Made by a program: the position numbers and the translations under genes. Under the pieces are notes generated by a model. It was given only the letters and a program-made list of their open reading frames with translations, had not been told where the DNA came from and ran no database searches. A DNA stretch of 64,000 bases from Hydrococcus rivularis NIES-593 (GTDB lineage: Bacteria; Cyanobacteriota; Cyanobacteriia; Cyanobacteriales; Microcystaceae), in NCBI RefSeq assembly GCF_001904635.1, contig NZ_MRCB01000018.1, positions 36,172 to 100,171 of the forward strand, given 5' to 3'. Shown here piece by piece: positions 1 through 7,531 of the stretch; positions within the stretch are counted from its first letter, which is position 1, and each line of letters opens with the position of its first letter.

Positions 1-915
1 GAGCAAATAATCCAGAAAGGTACGAGCAACGAGCGAAAGTTTTTTCTCCTTGAGGAAGATGACGTGCCATTGGCGATGAATGGGAAAGCCCTCTACGTTA
101 AGAATTGCCAGTTGATTCATGTCAGTGGCACTCAGGCTATGCAGCGATAAAACTGCTAGCCCCAAACCTTCAACAACAGCCTGCTTGATAGCTTCATTAC
201 TATTCAGTTCTAGCTTGATCTGTACTGAGACCCCCTGCTGGCGCAATAACTGTTCTACTGACTCGCGAGTTTGAGAACCTCGCTCTCTCACGATCAAGGA
301 TTCCTTTTCTAGAGACTCTAGAGGAAGACGACATTGGCGTGTTAGGGGATGGCGTTTGGGCGCAACTAAGACTAACGGATTACAAAGAAATGACTCTGCT
401 TCAATTTTTTCTTGTTCTGGCAAGCGACTGAGGATATAGAGATCGTCAAGGTTTTTATTGAGCCGCTCTAAAACCTCATTATGATTGGTAAACTCAAGAG
501 AAATGCCGATATTGGGGTAGCGTTGGCAGAAGGAATTGAGTAGCTTAGGAATAAAGTACTTCGCAGTGGTTGCCGCAGCTAGGCGCAAGTGACCCTGTTC
601 CATACCTCTAAACTCAGCTAGATTCGCCTCTAACTGCTCCAGTCGCTTAAAGATGATTTGACAGGCATCGAAAACTTCCTGACCTGCTGGTGTCAAATAT
701 ACCTGCTTTCCTACCTGCTCAAATAGGGGCATTCCGAGCGCAGTGGAAAGATGTTTGATTTGAGAAGATACGGTGGGTTGTGAAAGATATAACTGTTTGG
801 CTGCATGAGTGAAGCTACTGTGCTGCGCTGTTGTCTTAAAAACCTGTAATTGATTGAGCGTAATTGATTTCCAGAGAGGATTGGTTGGAAAACTGTCAGG
901 GAAATTTGGTTTCAT
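1..915 (-). CDS. LysR-type regulator, CbbR/CmpR-like (C-terminus cut by window edge)
   Basis: The frame is open from the ATG at 915 to the window start, 305 codons, so only the last few residues can be missing. Residues about 17-75 form a LysR winged helix-turn-helix (LNQLQVFKTTAQHSSFTHAA, then QPTVSSQIKHL). The pattern is closest to the CbbR/CmpR/RbcR group, which controls carbon fixation and bicarbonate uptake genes in response to metabolites. The last visible residues, RTFLDYLL, are typical of a LysR C-terminus. It follows a SulP/carbonic anhydrase operon on the same strand and has its own upstream region with palindromes, suggesting autoregulation and control of the neighbouring operon. 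The subgroup is inferred; the LysR family is clear. Confidence 0.9.
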   Translation of the reverse strand, partial: MKPNFPDSFPTNPLWKSITLNQLQVFKTTAQHSSFTHAAKQLYLSQPTVSSQIKHLSTALGMPLFEQVGKQVYLTPAGQEVFDACQIIFKRLEQLEANLAEFRGMEQGHLRLAAATTAKYFIPKLLNSFCQRYPNIGISLEFTNHNEVLERLNKNLDDLYILSRLPEQEKIEAESFLCNPLVLVAPKRHPLTRQCRLPLESLEKESLIVRERGSQTRESVEQLLRQQGVSVQIKLELNSNEAIKQAVVEGLGLAVLSLHSLSATDMNQLAILNVEGFPIHRQWHVIFLKEKKLSLVARTFLDYLL

Positions 916-982
916 GATGCTGTCAGATTGTATCTTAAAAACTTTAACAATATTGATGTTGCTCAATTTAAGTTATATTCTA

Positions 983-1008
983 CTTTAACAACATTAATGT
1001 TGTTAAAG
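983..1008. promoter_or_regulatory. Perfect 26-bp palindrome upstream of lysR (operator candidate)
   Basis: The two 13-bp arms CTTTAACAACATT / AATGTTGTTAAAG are exactly complementary with no spacer. It lies 68 bp upstream of the LysR start. A degenerate copy beginning CTTTAACAATATTGATGTTG sits at 942-962, nearer the start. A strong site plus a weaker proximal site is the usual recognition/activation-site layout for LysR proteins, so autoregulation is the simplest reading. Confidence 0.65.
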
Positions 1009-1100
1009 TCGAGACAAACATCACAATTGCGCCGAGATTTAAGTCAAATCAGACGACATCATGCAAAAAGCTTTCCTCTGACAGCGGTTCGAGTTTCAGA

Positions 1101-1352
1101 TTAGCCGATCGACTCCAAGAGCAGGGATTGAATTTGTTTGGAAGCAAGAATTTTCCCCTGACAGATGATTTGACCGTTAACGATTAAAGCTGGGGTGCAT
1201 CTAAGTCTTCGTCTATTTATTTCTCCGAGATCGGAATTACAGTTCACCTTAGCGGGAACGCCAAGTTTGGCAACAGCCGTGCAAACGTTATTTTCCAGAA
1301 GACGACGACTCTCGGTATTTAAACCAATAATTTCAATGTTAAGCGTATCCAT
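1101..1352 (-). CDS. Thioredoxin-fold redox-active disulfide protein 2-like, lacking the CxxC motif
   Basis: An 83-residue protein with the fold of small thioredoxin-like proteins: an N-terminal beta strand (LNIEIIG), the CTPALIVNG segment with the cis-proline loop, and a C-terminal QGKILA segment. It is a paralogue of the protein at 7244-7489, but where that has GTGCKKC this one has GLNTESR, so both active-site cysteines are gone. Three other cysteines remain. It overlaps the carbonic anhydrase gene by 14 bp, implying translational coupling. Classical dithiol chemistry is unlikely; a scaffold or single-cysteine role is possible but not shown. Confidence 0.75.
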   Translation of the reverse strand: MDTLNIEIIGLNTESRRLLENNVCTAVAKLGVPAKVNCNSDLGEINRRRLRCTPALIVNGQIICQGKILASKQIQSLLLESIG

Positions 1353-1956
1353 AATTGACTTTTAGCTTTTCAGCCATTTGGGGAATTTCATTCGCGGGGA
1401 GAATTGATTTAACTTCTCGATCGAGTTTAAGAAAATAAAGCTCGACGTTAAGTTGTGGGTAGCGTTTTTTAATTGCCGAGTAAGCCCGATTTAAGTAATC
1501 TTTGTGAACCTGTTCTTCCCGGTCAGGATTTTTACTTAATTGAGGGTCTATTAGACTGGCATAAGCCCCACAGTCCTGATGGTCGAAAATGATGACCTTT
1601 TCAACGTGGTGCAGTCGATAGGACAAATCCAGTTGATCCCAAAAAGCAGCAGCATCCGCTTGATGGGGAAAGCCCGCTAGCGCCAAAGAAGCTCCGGCTA
1701 GTGCCGTCCAGTCATACTGTTGGGCAAAAGTTGGCTCTAAAAACTGTTGTAATGCCGTTACAAAGCGGAAATCAATGCAACTAAGCACTAAAGCTTTAGG
1801 CTGATGAGCGGCGGCAATAGCAGGCTGAGTAACTGGGAGGAAAGGGAAAGCGATCGCCCCAGCCAGAAGCGATCGCATAAACGTGCGTCTCGCCATTTGA
1901 TGGGATTGACCGCAGGGACAGGCTTTTAACTTACAAGTGGGAGAGATTTGCTCCAT
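1339..1956 (-). CDS. Tat-exported beta-carbonic-anhydrase-like protein
   Basis: 205 residues. Beta-carbonic anhydrases interconvert CO2 and bicarbonate with a Cys/His/Cys zinc site. The ligand set is visible: C60 in CIDFR with the D62/R64 dyad, and H125 and C128 in HQDCGA. Residues 22-50 form a twin-arginine signal (ARRTFMRS, then a hydrophobic stretch ending AIAAA), so the enzyme probably acts in the periplasm or thylakoid lumen. It lies downstream of a SulP anion transporter on the same strand, which suggests it supplies or recaptures bicarbonate for that carrier. It is compact compared with cytosolic beta-CAs, and activity is inferred from motifs only. Confidence 0.82.
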   Translation of the reverse strand: MEQISPTCKLKACPCGQSHQMARRTFMRSLLAGAIAFPFLPVTQPAIAAAHQPKALVLSCIDFRFVTALQQFLEPTFAQQYDWTALAGASLALAGFPHQADAAAFWDQLDLSYRLHHVEKVIIFDHQDCGAYASLIDPQLSKNPDREEQVHKDYLNRAYSAIKKRYPQLNVELYFLKLDREVKSILPANEIPQMAEKLKVNYGYA

Positions 1957-1967
1957 CGCTGTTCGCT

Positions 1968-2132
1968 CTATCTCTCCAGAAACCCTTTATGAGTCAACGA
2001 TTTCGTCTCCACAGGCACTTCTTGAAGGTTCAAAGCTGTTTTGGGGAATAGCAATTGGTACAAATCTCCTATCTGGGAAATAAGTTCTTGCCAGAGAGCT
2101 GTTAAAGATTTGAGAATGGTTTGGCGTTTCAT
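1968..2132 (-). CDS. Small hypothetical protein, 54 aa
   Basis: A 54-codon frame starts at ATG 2132 behind a purine-rich AAGGA about 8 bases upstream and ends 11 bp before the carbonic anhydrase gene. The product is amphipathic (TALWQELISQIGDLYQLLF) with a basic N-terminus. No family is recognised. Its position between SulP and the carbonic anhydrase with tight spacing is the main support. It could also be leader sequence with a chance frame. Confidence 0.5.
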   Translation of the reverse strand: MKRQTILKSLTALWQELISQIGDLYQLLFPKTALNLQEVPVETKSLTHKGFLER

Positions 2133-2226
2133 GGACTTTTTCCTTAATTAAAGTTAATGTGGGTTATGGTTTCACTCCCCTCAATCGAAGGGCTAAGCAG
2201 AAAATCTAAGAACCAAGGGACTTTCT

Positions 2227-3888
2227 TTACCGCTCCATCAAAGCGGATGGCTGGCGGCATTCTTCAAGATTTGGGTTGAGCGAGCAAATAGCGGCATCAG
2301 TAGTCTCAAAACAGTTTTCTTGACCGATCTTGTCTAGCAAACCACTGCGTTCTAATCTTTGTTGAACTTGAGGCTGTAAACCACTGAGCAGCAAGCGACA
2401 TCTTCGACGGGTCAAATCCTGATAGATATCTTCTAGGGCAACTAAACCCGTCGTATCTATATTCGGCACAAACCGCATCCGCAAAATCAGATACTTAACT
2501 TGGGGTTCATCCCGCAAAAAGGTAACAAACCGTTCGGCAGCCCCAAAAAATAGCGGTCCATCAACCCGGTAGACGGCAATTTCTTGAGTCAGTTCTAGCG
2601 GTACGCCCGGAGGAAAGGCTTCGGTTTCGGGAACTTTGGCTAAGTTGAGGTCGCTCATCCGTTTAATCAATAACGCTCCCGCCGCTATCAATCCTACCTC
2701 CACGGCGAGGATCAAGTCGAAGCCAATCGTAACCAGCCAAGTCAGCAGCATGACGGCTAAGTCGGCGTAACTGGCACGCACCAGTAAGCCGATCGCTTCC
2801 CACTCGATCATCCGAACGCTAGTCACCATGAGAATCCCCGCTAGTGCCGCCAGAGGAATTTGAGAGGCTAAAGGAGCCAACGCCAGCACGATCGACGCTA
2901 AGGCTACTCCATGAATGATTCCAGAGAGGCGGGTTTTGCCTCCAGAGCGCACATTGACCGCCGTGCGAGCGATCGCCCCAGTGGCTGGAATTCCTCCAAA
3001 GAAAGGCACCACAATATTCGCCAGTCCTTGACCGATGAGTTCGCGGTTGCTGTCGTGCTTCTCGCTGACCGTCATGCCATCGGCGACAACAGCAGACAGT
3101 AAAGATTCGATACTGCCTAGTGCAGCTAAAGCAAGGGCTGGATTAATCAGTTCTCGCAACAGCCCCCAGTCTTGCCAGTGGGGAATGGTTTGCGGCAGGG
3201 GCAGCGATTGAGGGATCTCGCCAATCGTAGGAACATTGAGGTGGAATAAAGAAGCCAATCCGGTTGCCAATACCAATCCCACCAGAGAACCGGGAATGGC
3301 AGTGGTAATTCTTGCCCAAAATAACTTGGTCGCGATGACCGTAGCGGCTACAACTACGGCTGCCCAATCGATGTTGTCCAGATGGGTGAGAGTTGCCCAG
3401 AGTCCGGGCAGAAAATGTTCGCTGCGCGGTAAGTGCAACCCAAAAAAGTTATTGAGTTGACCGCAAAAAATAATGACAGCGATGCCGTTGGTAAAGCCTG
3501 CTGTCACGGGGTAGGGAATAAATTTAACCAGTTGACCTAATTTGGCAATTCCCAGGGCGACTTGAATGATTCCAGCCATCACCCCAGCTATCCATACCTT
3601 CTCAATGCCGTACTTGGCAACAATCCCTACCAGGATAACTGCCATCGCCCCAGTTGGTCCGGTTATCTGTACGGGAGAGCCGCCAAATACCGCCGCTACA
3701 ATTCCCGCCACAATTGCCGTATAGAGTCCGGCTTTGGGTTCTACTCCACTTGCTACTGCAAATGCCAGTGCCAGGGGAAGCGCAACCACTGCCGCCGTCA
3801 GCCCTCCGGTCAGGTCGCCCCGCCAGTGGGCAAAGAAGCGACTGAACCGCAACCATTGCTCGCCACTGAGAGTAATTGTTACTGTCAT
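2227..3888 (-). CDS. SulP-family anion transporter with STAS domain (BicA-like)
   Basis: About 553 residues from ATG 3888. A TTG 24 bases further upstream is also in frame but overlaps the AGGAGG ribosome binding site, so ATG is preferred. The N-terminal two thirds are hydrophobic with SulP signatures (LTGGLTAAVVALPLALAFAV, GPTGAMAVI, PFFGGIPATGAIARTAVNVR). Residues about 425-530 form a STAS domain ending with the DTTGLVALEDI segment. SulP proteins move bicarbonate, sulfate or related anions across the cytoplasmic membrane. With a Tat-exported carbonic anhydrase and a CbbR-like regulator next to it, sodium-dependent bicarbonate uptake as in BicA is the favoured role, but the substrate cannot be read from sequence. 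Confidence 0.88.
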   Translation of the reverse strand: MTVTITLSGEQWLRFSRFFAHWRGDLTGGLTAAVVALPLALAFAVASGVEPKAGLYTAIVAGIVAAVFGGSPVQITGPTGAMAVILVGIVAKYGIEKVWIAGVMAGIIQVALGIAKLGQLVKFIPYPVTAGFTNGIAVIIFCGQLNNFFGLHLPRSEHFLPGLWATLTHLDNIDWAAVVVAATVIATKLFWARITTAIPGSLVGLVLATGLASLFHLNVPTIGEIPQSLPLPQTIPHWQDWGLLRELINPALALAALGSIESLLSAVVADGMTVSEKHDSNRELIGQGLANIVVPFFGGIPATGAIARTAVNVRSGGKTRLSGIIHGVALASIVLALAPLASQIPLAALAGILMVTSVRMIEWEAIGLLVRASYADLAVMLLTWLVTIGFDLILAVEVGLIAAGALLIKRMSDLNLAKVPETEAFPPGVPLELTQEIAVYRVDGPLFFGAAERFVTFLRDEPQVKYLILRMRFVPNIDTTGLVALEDIYQDLTRRRCRLLLSGLQPQVQQRLERSGLLDKIGQENCFETTDAAICSLNPNLEECRQPSALMER

Positions 3889-4209
3889 CGGGTTCAATGA
3901 ACCTCCTTGCAATTTAAAACTGATTGGAATTGCCGATCTCCTTCCAGTTGCTCCAAACTGTTACGAATTTCAACCAGGCGGAAGTAACTTGCTTTGAAGG
4001 GCATCGGTCAGATTTATAAATCTATGTAATCGTTTATCTTTGTATCTATTAATCTGCAAAGTCTTGCATATAATTTATCACCCGTGTTAAGATATGGCAA
4101 GCAGCGATTGATTGAGAGCTTTCATTCAGTTGAGTTGCCGCATTTGCCATGCCCACGAGCATTAGCCATCGACGCTAATGCTCGTACATTCCTGAACTCT
4201 CAATAAAAT
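3889..4209. promoter_or_regulatory. Divergent intergenic region with a 12-bp stem-loop at 4155-4185
   Basis: This region separates the SulP operon (minus) from the 4210 gene (plus). It is AT-rich near 4020-4080 and should hold both promoters, though no strong boxes stand out. The only clear structure is a perfect 12-bp stem (ACGAGCATTAGC / GCTAATGCTCGT) with a 7-base loop, ending 24 bp before the 4210 start and without a T run. It looks like a leader hairpin rather than a terminator. Confidence 0.5.
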
Positions 4210-4431
4210 ATGCAGACTGAGACTAATCGCATTGAGCGCAATTTGTCCGATGGCACTGAAGCTTCACGTCCCCTCTGGTATCTTGTCCGCCATCTTCCCA
4301 ATTTTCAGCGCGTCACGATCGCCCGGTTTCTTTCTCGCGCAGCTGCCGAAGCACATTTGCGGTTTCTAGCGCAGAGGTTTCCAGAGGCTTCATACGCCGT
4401 CGTGTTCGACCGACCAGTTGTCGATCGATAA
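4210..4431 (+). CDS. Conserved-looking hypothetical protein, 73 aa
   Basis: A short basic protein with a WYLVRHLPNFQRV segment and an AAEAHLRFLAQRFPEASYAVVF C-terminal half, suggesting an alpha/beta domain for binding rather than catalysis. No cysteine or catalytic motif is visible and no function is assigned. It lies 27 bp upstream of the metallo-beta-lactamase-like gene on the same strand and may be co-transcribed with it. Confidence 0.6.
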   Translation: MQTETNRIERNLSDGTEASRPLWYLVRHLPNFQRVTIARFLSRAAAEAHLRFLAQRFPEASYAVVFDRPVVDR

Positions 4432-4458
4432 TTCTTTGGCTCAAAGGGGAAAGAAGAA

Positions 4459-5301
4459 ATGCTAGACATCAAAATTTTTAACGTCGATCGCGGGTTTTGC
4501 GCCGCGGTCGATCGCCACGACCATCACGCGATCGTCATTGATTCCGGTTACAATTCTCGCACCGGATTCAGACCCTCACAATACATTTTTCAAAAGCATT
4601 TCAGGACTCTAGACTGCCTGATTGTCTCTGCCTATACCGAAGATCATTTGGCAGGCATCCCCGATTTACTCGACCAGTGTTTAAAACACGGCTTGCCCGT
4701 CAATTTTTTCGTCTCAAATCCCTCAATTAATCCCGAACACTTTCCTGGATTGAAGAGTGTCAATCGGCAGCTTGGCAATGCACTAACATTTACAACAGCA
4801 CTGCATCCAGAATGTGAAAAGATCGGTCAAACGATGACCATTGATGAGGTCAGTCTCTCGTTTTTCTGGAACCATAACCGAGATTTTCAAGATCTCCACA
4901 ACTTGAGCCTGGTTACTTTTCTGTCCTATCGGGATATTAACATTATCTTTCCTAGCGATCTCGAAACAGAGGGCTGGCGTGCCCTTCTCAAATGCAATGA
5001 CTTTCGCGATCGCCTGCGTCGCGTTAATATTTTTGTAGCATCTAATCACGGACGAGAAGATGGGTATTGCCCGGAAGTTTTTGACTACTGTAGACCAGAG
5101 CTAATCATTATCTCGAACGAGTCAGATCGACGCATTTCCCCCTTAATGCTCGATCGATATAATAGCCATGCCAAGGGGACTTCATTCGGAGTCTGCGAGA
5201 AAAAACTGCTAACTACCTACGATGATGGAACCATTACTATCTCAAAATATTTGGATAGGCTGCGACAAGTGACAACGCAGTCTCAAGCTTACCGGCACTG
5301 A
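4459..5301 (+). CDS. Metallo-beta-lactamase-fold protein, ComEC C-domain-like, degenerate metal site
   Basis: 280 residues beginning IKIFNVDRGFCAAVDR and then IDSG, the opening of ComEC/Rec2-type hydrolase domains. The usual HxHxDH metal motif appears as SAYTEDHLAGI, keeping only the D-H pair. Later fold elements are recognisable: IIFPSDLE in the position of the GD loop and ASNHGREDG as the distal His motif. Intact members hydrolyse nucleic acid or other phosphoesters. The loss of the first two histidine positions suggests altered or absent activity. A receiver-domain gene follows 61 bp downstream. Confidence 0.68.
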   Translation: MLDIKIFNVDRGFCAAVDRHDHHAIVIDSGYNSRTGFRPSQYIFQKHFRTLDCLIVSAYTEDHLAGIPDLLDQCLKHGLPVNFFVSNPSINPEHFPGLKSVNRQLGNALTFTTALHPECEKIGQTMTIDEVSLSFFWNHNRDFQDLHNLSLVTFLSYRDINIIFPSDLETEGWRALLKCNDFRDRLRRVNIFVASNHGREDGYCPEVFDYCRPELIIISNESDRRISPLMLDRYNSHAKGTSFGVCEKKLLTTYDDGTITISKYLDRLRQVTTQSQAYRH

Positions 5302-5362
5302 GGTTTTATCAGAACGCTTATTCGGAGTCATTTTTATCTCTAGTCAAGCCAAGGAGAGATAT

Positions 5363-5725
5363 ATGAAAAGGATTCTGATTATCGAGAAACATCCCCTCTA
5401 CCGAGCCGAGATTTGTAGATTGCTTCGGTTTGATAAATATCAAGTTCTTCAAGCCGAGAATGGCATAGAGGGTCTCAACCTCGCACGAGAAAAGCATCCG
5501 GATTTAATTCTTTGTGATGTTGAAATCCCTGGATTAGATGGATATAAAGTTCTAGAAAGCTTACGGGCAGACACTACTGCCTCTAAAATTCCTTTTGTTT
5601 TTCTAGCAGGCCGCATAGATGTCGACAGCCATTCTCGCGCTATGAAGCTAGGAGCATCTGCCTATCTTAGTAAACTCGTCTCACCGAGCGAATTATTGCG
5701 AGTTATTGCTACTAAACTCAAATAA
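5363..5725 (+). CDS. Single-domain response regulator (receiver only)
   Basis: 120 residues, one receiver domain and no output domain. The phosphoacceptor is D52 in LILCDVEIPGLDGYKVL and the conserved lysine is K104. Two positions deviate: the acidic pair near residues 8-9 reads EK, and the Thr/Ser of the signalling switch is alanine in FLAGR. A lone receiver may act as a phosphotransfer intermediate or a protein-binding module. No kinase lies next to it; the nearest is the GAF kinase at 19141. An AAGGAGAG ribosome binding site lies upstream. Confidence 0.85.
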   Translation: MKRILIIEKHPLYRAEICRLLRFDKYQVLQAENGIEGLNLAREKHPDLILCDVEIPGLDGYKVLESLRADTTASKIPFVFLAGRIDVDSHSRAMKLGASAYLSKLVSPSELLRVIATKLK

Positions 5726-5813
5726 CTACTTTTCTGCAACACAGTTTACTAACCTAAAAAAAATTAAGGAAGCGACCCGATTCAAGCTATCGCTTGTGAC
5801 ATCAGAACCTAAA

Positions 5814-5828
5814 ATGTTAAGTTAACAT
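5814..5828. promoter_or_regulatory. ArsR operator candidate: ATGTTAA-G-TTAACAT
   Basis: A perfect 7-1-7 inverted repeat 29 bp upstream of the ArsR start. ArsR/SmtB repressors bind short AT-rich inverted repeats over their own promoters, so autoregulation is inferred. Confidence 0.6.
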
Positions 5829-5857
5829 AAAAGTTTTGAAGATACGAAGATATTCAG

Positions 5858-6178
5858 ATGACATTTAAGCCCAGTTACTTTAAAGCCGATCTTTTTAAAG
5901 TGTTGTCTAATCCAATCCGGATTCAGATTCTCGATACCTTGCGGCTGGGCGAACAAAGCGTCAATTATATTGCCGATTGGCTCGATGTCGAGCCTTCTTC
6001 AGTCTCTCAGCAGCTGGCAGTGCTGCGGAGTCGCAACCTAGTCACAAGCCGCAAGCAAGGTAACTACGTTTTTTATTCGGTGAGAGATCCAGCACTTTTT
6101 AAGGTACTCGATGCCGCCTTGGAGGTGTTTAACAACCATCTAGTAGAGATGCGCGATACCTTAGAACAAATGGAATAA
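5858..6178 (+). CDS. ArsR/SmtB-family transcriptional regulator without cysteines
   Basis: 106 residues with the ArsR winged helix: LFKVLSNPIRIQILDTLRLG, recognition helix near SSVSQQLAVLRSRNLV, and the wing KQGNYVFYSV. The protein has no cysteine, so the classic ELCVCD arsenic/cadmium site is absent. An Asp/Glu/His-rich last helix (LDAALEVFNNHLVEM) could form an SmtB-like alpha-5 zinc site or have no metal site. It heads a cassette with a MerR regulator, a CxxC redox protein and a permease of the ArsP type, so it probably controls metal, metalloid or redox stress genes. Confidence 0.88.
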   Translation: MTFKPSYFKADLFKVLSNPIRIQILDTLRLGEQSVNYIADWLDVEPSSVSQQLAVLRSRNLVTSRKQGNYVFYSVRDPALFKVLDAALEVFNNHLVEMRDTLEQME

Positions 6179-6271
6179 GTGAGAACTGTATTTTTAGATA
6201 CGCTGCGATAGCGATCGCGTCTCATTCATCGGCTGTCGCATGTTGGAAAAAGCGGAACTTTGTGGCAACCC

Positions 6272-6302
6272 TTGACCTTATACCAAGGTATAAGGTTTAC
6301 CA
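6272..6302 (+). promoter_or_regulatory. MerR-type operator-promoter with long spacer
   Basis: A perfect 10-2-10 inverted repeat (ACCTTATACC-AA-GGTATAAGGT, 6275-6296) lies between a TTGACC -35 box (6272-6277) and a weak TTACCA -10 candidate (6297-6302). The spacer is then 19 bp, the overlong spacing that MerR proteins correct by untwisting DNA. This places transcription start near 6309 and argues for translation from the downstream ATG at 6335. Confidence 0.72.
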
Positions 6303-6334
6303 TGAAGACAACAGAAATAAATATCCAACTTAAG

Positions 6335-6757
6335 ATGCTACACATCAGTGAAGTTGCCCGCCAGTTGGGATTGAATCCCCAAACTATCTACTTCTGGGAG
6401 CGGATCGGACTGATCGTGCCGCCGCAGCGCACGGAGTCGGGCTACCGTCTCTTCAGTCAAGAAGATGTCGATCGCCTCGCTTTCATCACTCGCGCTAAGT
6501 CCCTGGGCTTAACCCTGGAGGAAATTCGCGAGATTCTGGCACTCAAAAACGGGCGATCGCTGACTTGTCAAGCACTCTACGAGCGACTCCTGAAAAAATT
6601 AGAGCAGATCGACCAAAATATTCGCCATTTACAAGCGTTGCGCCAGGAACTTTTACCGCTATTAAATCGCTGTCGCCAAAACCGCGATCGCGCCGAACTC
6701 ACTCAAGAGTGTGTCGTGCTAGAAGAAGCTGCGGCGGCGAGAAATTACCCTAAGTAG
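6335..6757 (+). CDS. MerR-family regulator, heavy-metal type
   Basis: From ATG 6335, 140 residues starting MLHISEVARQLGLNPQTIYF, the standard MerR first helix. An in-frame ATG at 6302 lies inside the -10 region and is less likely. The N-terminal HTH and wing (ERIGLIVPPQRTESGYRLFS) are followed by a long dimerisation helix. Cysteines fall at 78, 113 and 126; the 35-residue spacing of the first two matches the metal-binding cysteines of MerR and PbrR. A thiophilic metal or metalloid ligand is therefore likely. Probable targets are its own promoter and the downstream redox/permease genes. Confidence 0.85.
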   Translation: MLHISEVARQLGLNPQTIYFWERIGLIVPPQRTESGYRLFSQEDVDRLAFITRAKSLGLTLEEIREILALKNGRSLTCQALYERLLKKLEQIDQNIRHLQALRQELLPLLNRCRQNRDRAELTQECVVLEEAAAARNYPK

Positions 6758-6834
6758 TCATGCTGGGACTAAAAATTGTATCTGAAAAGGTTCCGAAACA
6801 ATGCTGAAAACCATTGGCTTGAGCAACTCTATTT

Positions 6835-7164
6835 TTACCCTCTGGGAAAATACATAATAACTCCCACGCCTAACAAAACGATCGCACAGCCGATGACATC
6901 AAAGCGATCGGGAGGAATGCGATCGATCTGCCAACCCCACAGGAGGGACAAGAGAATGAAAAATCCGCTATAAGCAGCATAAACTCGCCCAAAGTGGGCG
7001 GGTTGTAGAGTGGGGACAATGCCGTAAAGCATCAAAATTACCCAACCCAGAAGCGCAAAATGGAAACTTCTGCCTTCCCGCAGCCACAGCCAAACTAAAT
7101 AACCGCCTCCGATTTCACACAGTCCCGCTAGGATGAAATAAACCAGCGATCACGCTACATCCAT
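6835..7164 (-). pseudogene. ynfA: YnfA/UPF0060 family membrane protein, nonsense at codon 5
   Basis: Read from ATG 7164 the frame is MDVA, then TGA (7152-7150), then continues open as [20 protein letters not shown] to the stop at 6835. The whole 109-codon frame matches a small four-helix UPF0060 protein, including the [10 protein letters not shown] motif. The stop sits where an arginine codon (CGA) is expected, in a HIP1-like context GCGTGATCGC, so one C-to-T change explains it. The next in-frame ATG (7035) would lose the first helix. Either a recent pseudogene, a base-call error, or readthrough. Confidence 0.82.
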
Positions 7165-7243
7165 TATCTGTCCTTTGAGGTTACAGACCGTTCATTTTAG
7201 CAGCTTTTTCAATTATCAGTTGCATCGCAGGAGATCTAAGACT

Positions 7244-7489
7244 ATGAATACTATTAAAGTTGAAATTTTAGGTACGGGTTGTAAGAAATGCCACCAGCTA
7301 GAAGCCAATGCTAAAGAAGCGATCGCGGCGGCTGGTCTGGAAGCGGAAGTACAACACATCACCGACACGATGGAAATTATCAAACGCGGCGTAATGCGGA
7401 CTCCAGCCCTAGCCATCGAAGGCAAAGTCGTCAGTCAGGGCAAGGTCATCGCGCCGGAAGAAATCCAACCCTTGTTGCCGACTAAGTAA
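7244..7489 (+). CDS. Thioredoxin-family redox-active disulfide protein with CxxC
   Basis: 81 residues from ATG 7244, chosen over an in-frame upstream ATG because a GGAG site lies 11 bases before it and the family starts here. MNTIKVEILGTGCKKC places the CxxC at C13 and C16, followed by RTPALAIEGKVVSQGKV with the cis-proline loop. Such proteins often accompany permeases of the YraQ/ArsP type and probably handle a thiol or metalloid relay. The paralogue at 1101-1352 lacks the cysteines. Confidence 0.9.
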   Translation: MNTIKVEILGTGCKKCHQLEANAKEAIAAAGLEAEVQHITDTMEIIKRGVMRTPALAIEGKVVSQGKVIAPEEIQPLLPTK

Positions 7490-7531
7490 CGCGATCGCTG
7501 GCACAATTTACTCCGCAAAGCAAGGCTGCCA

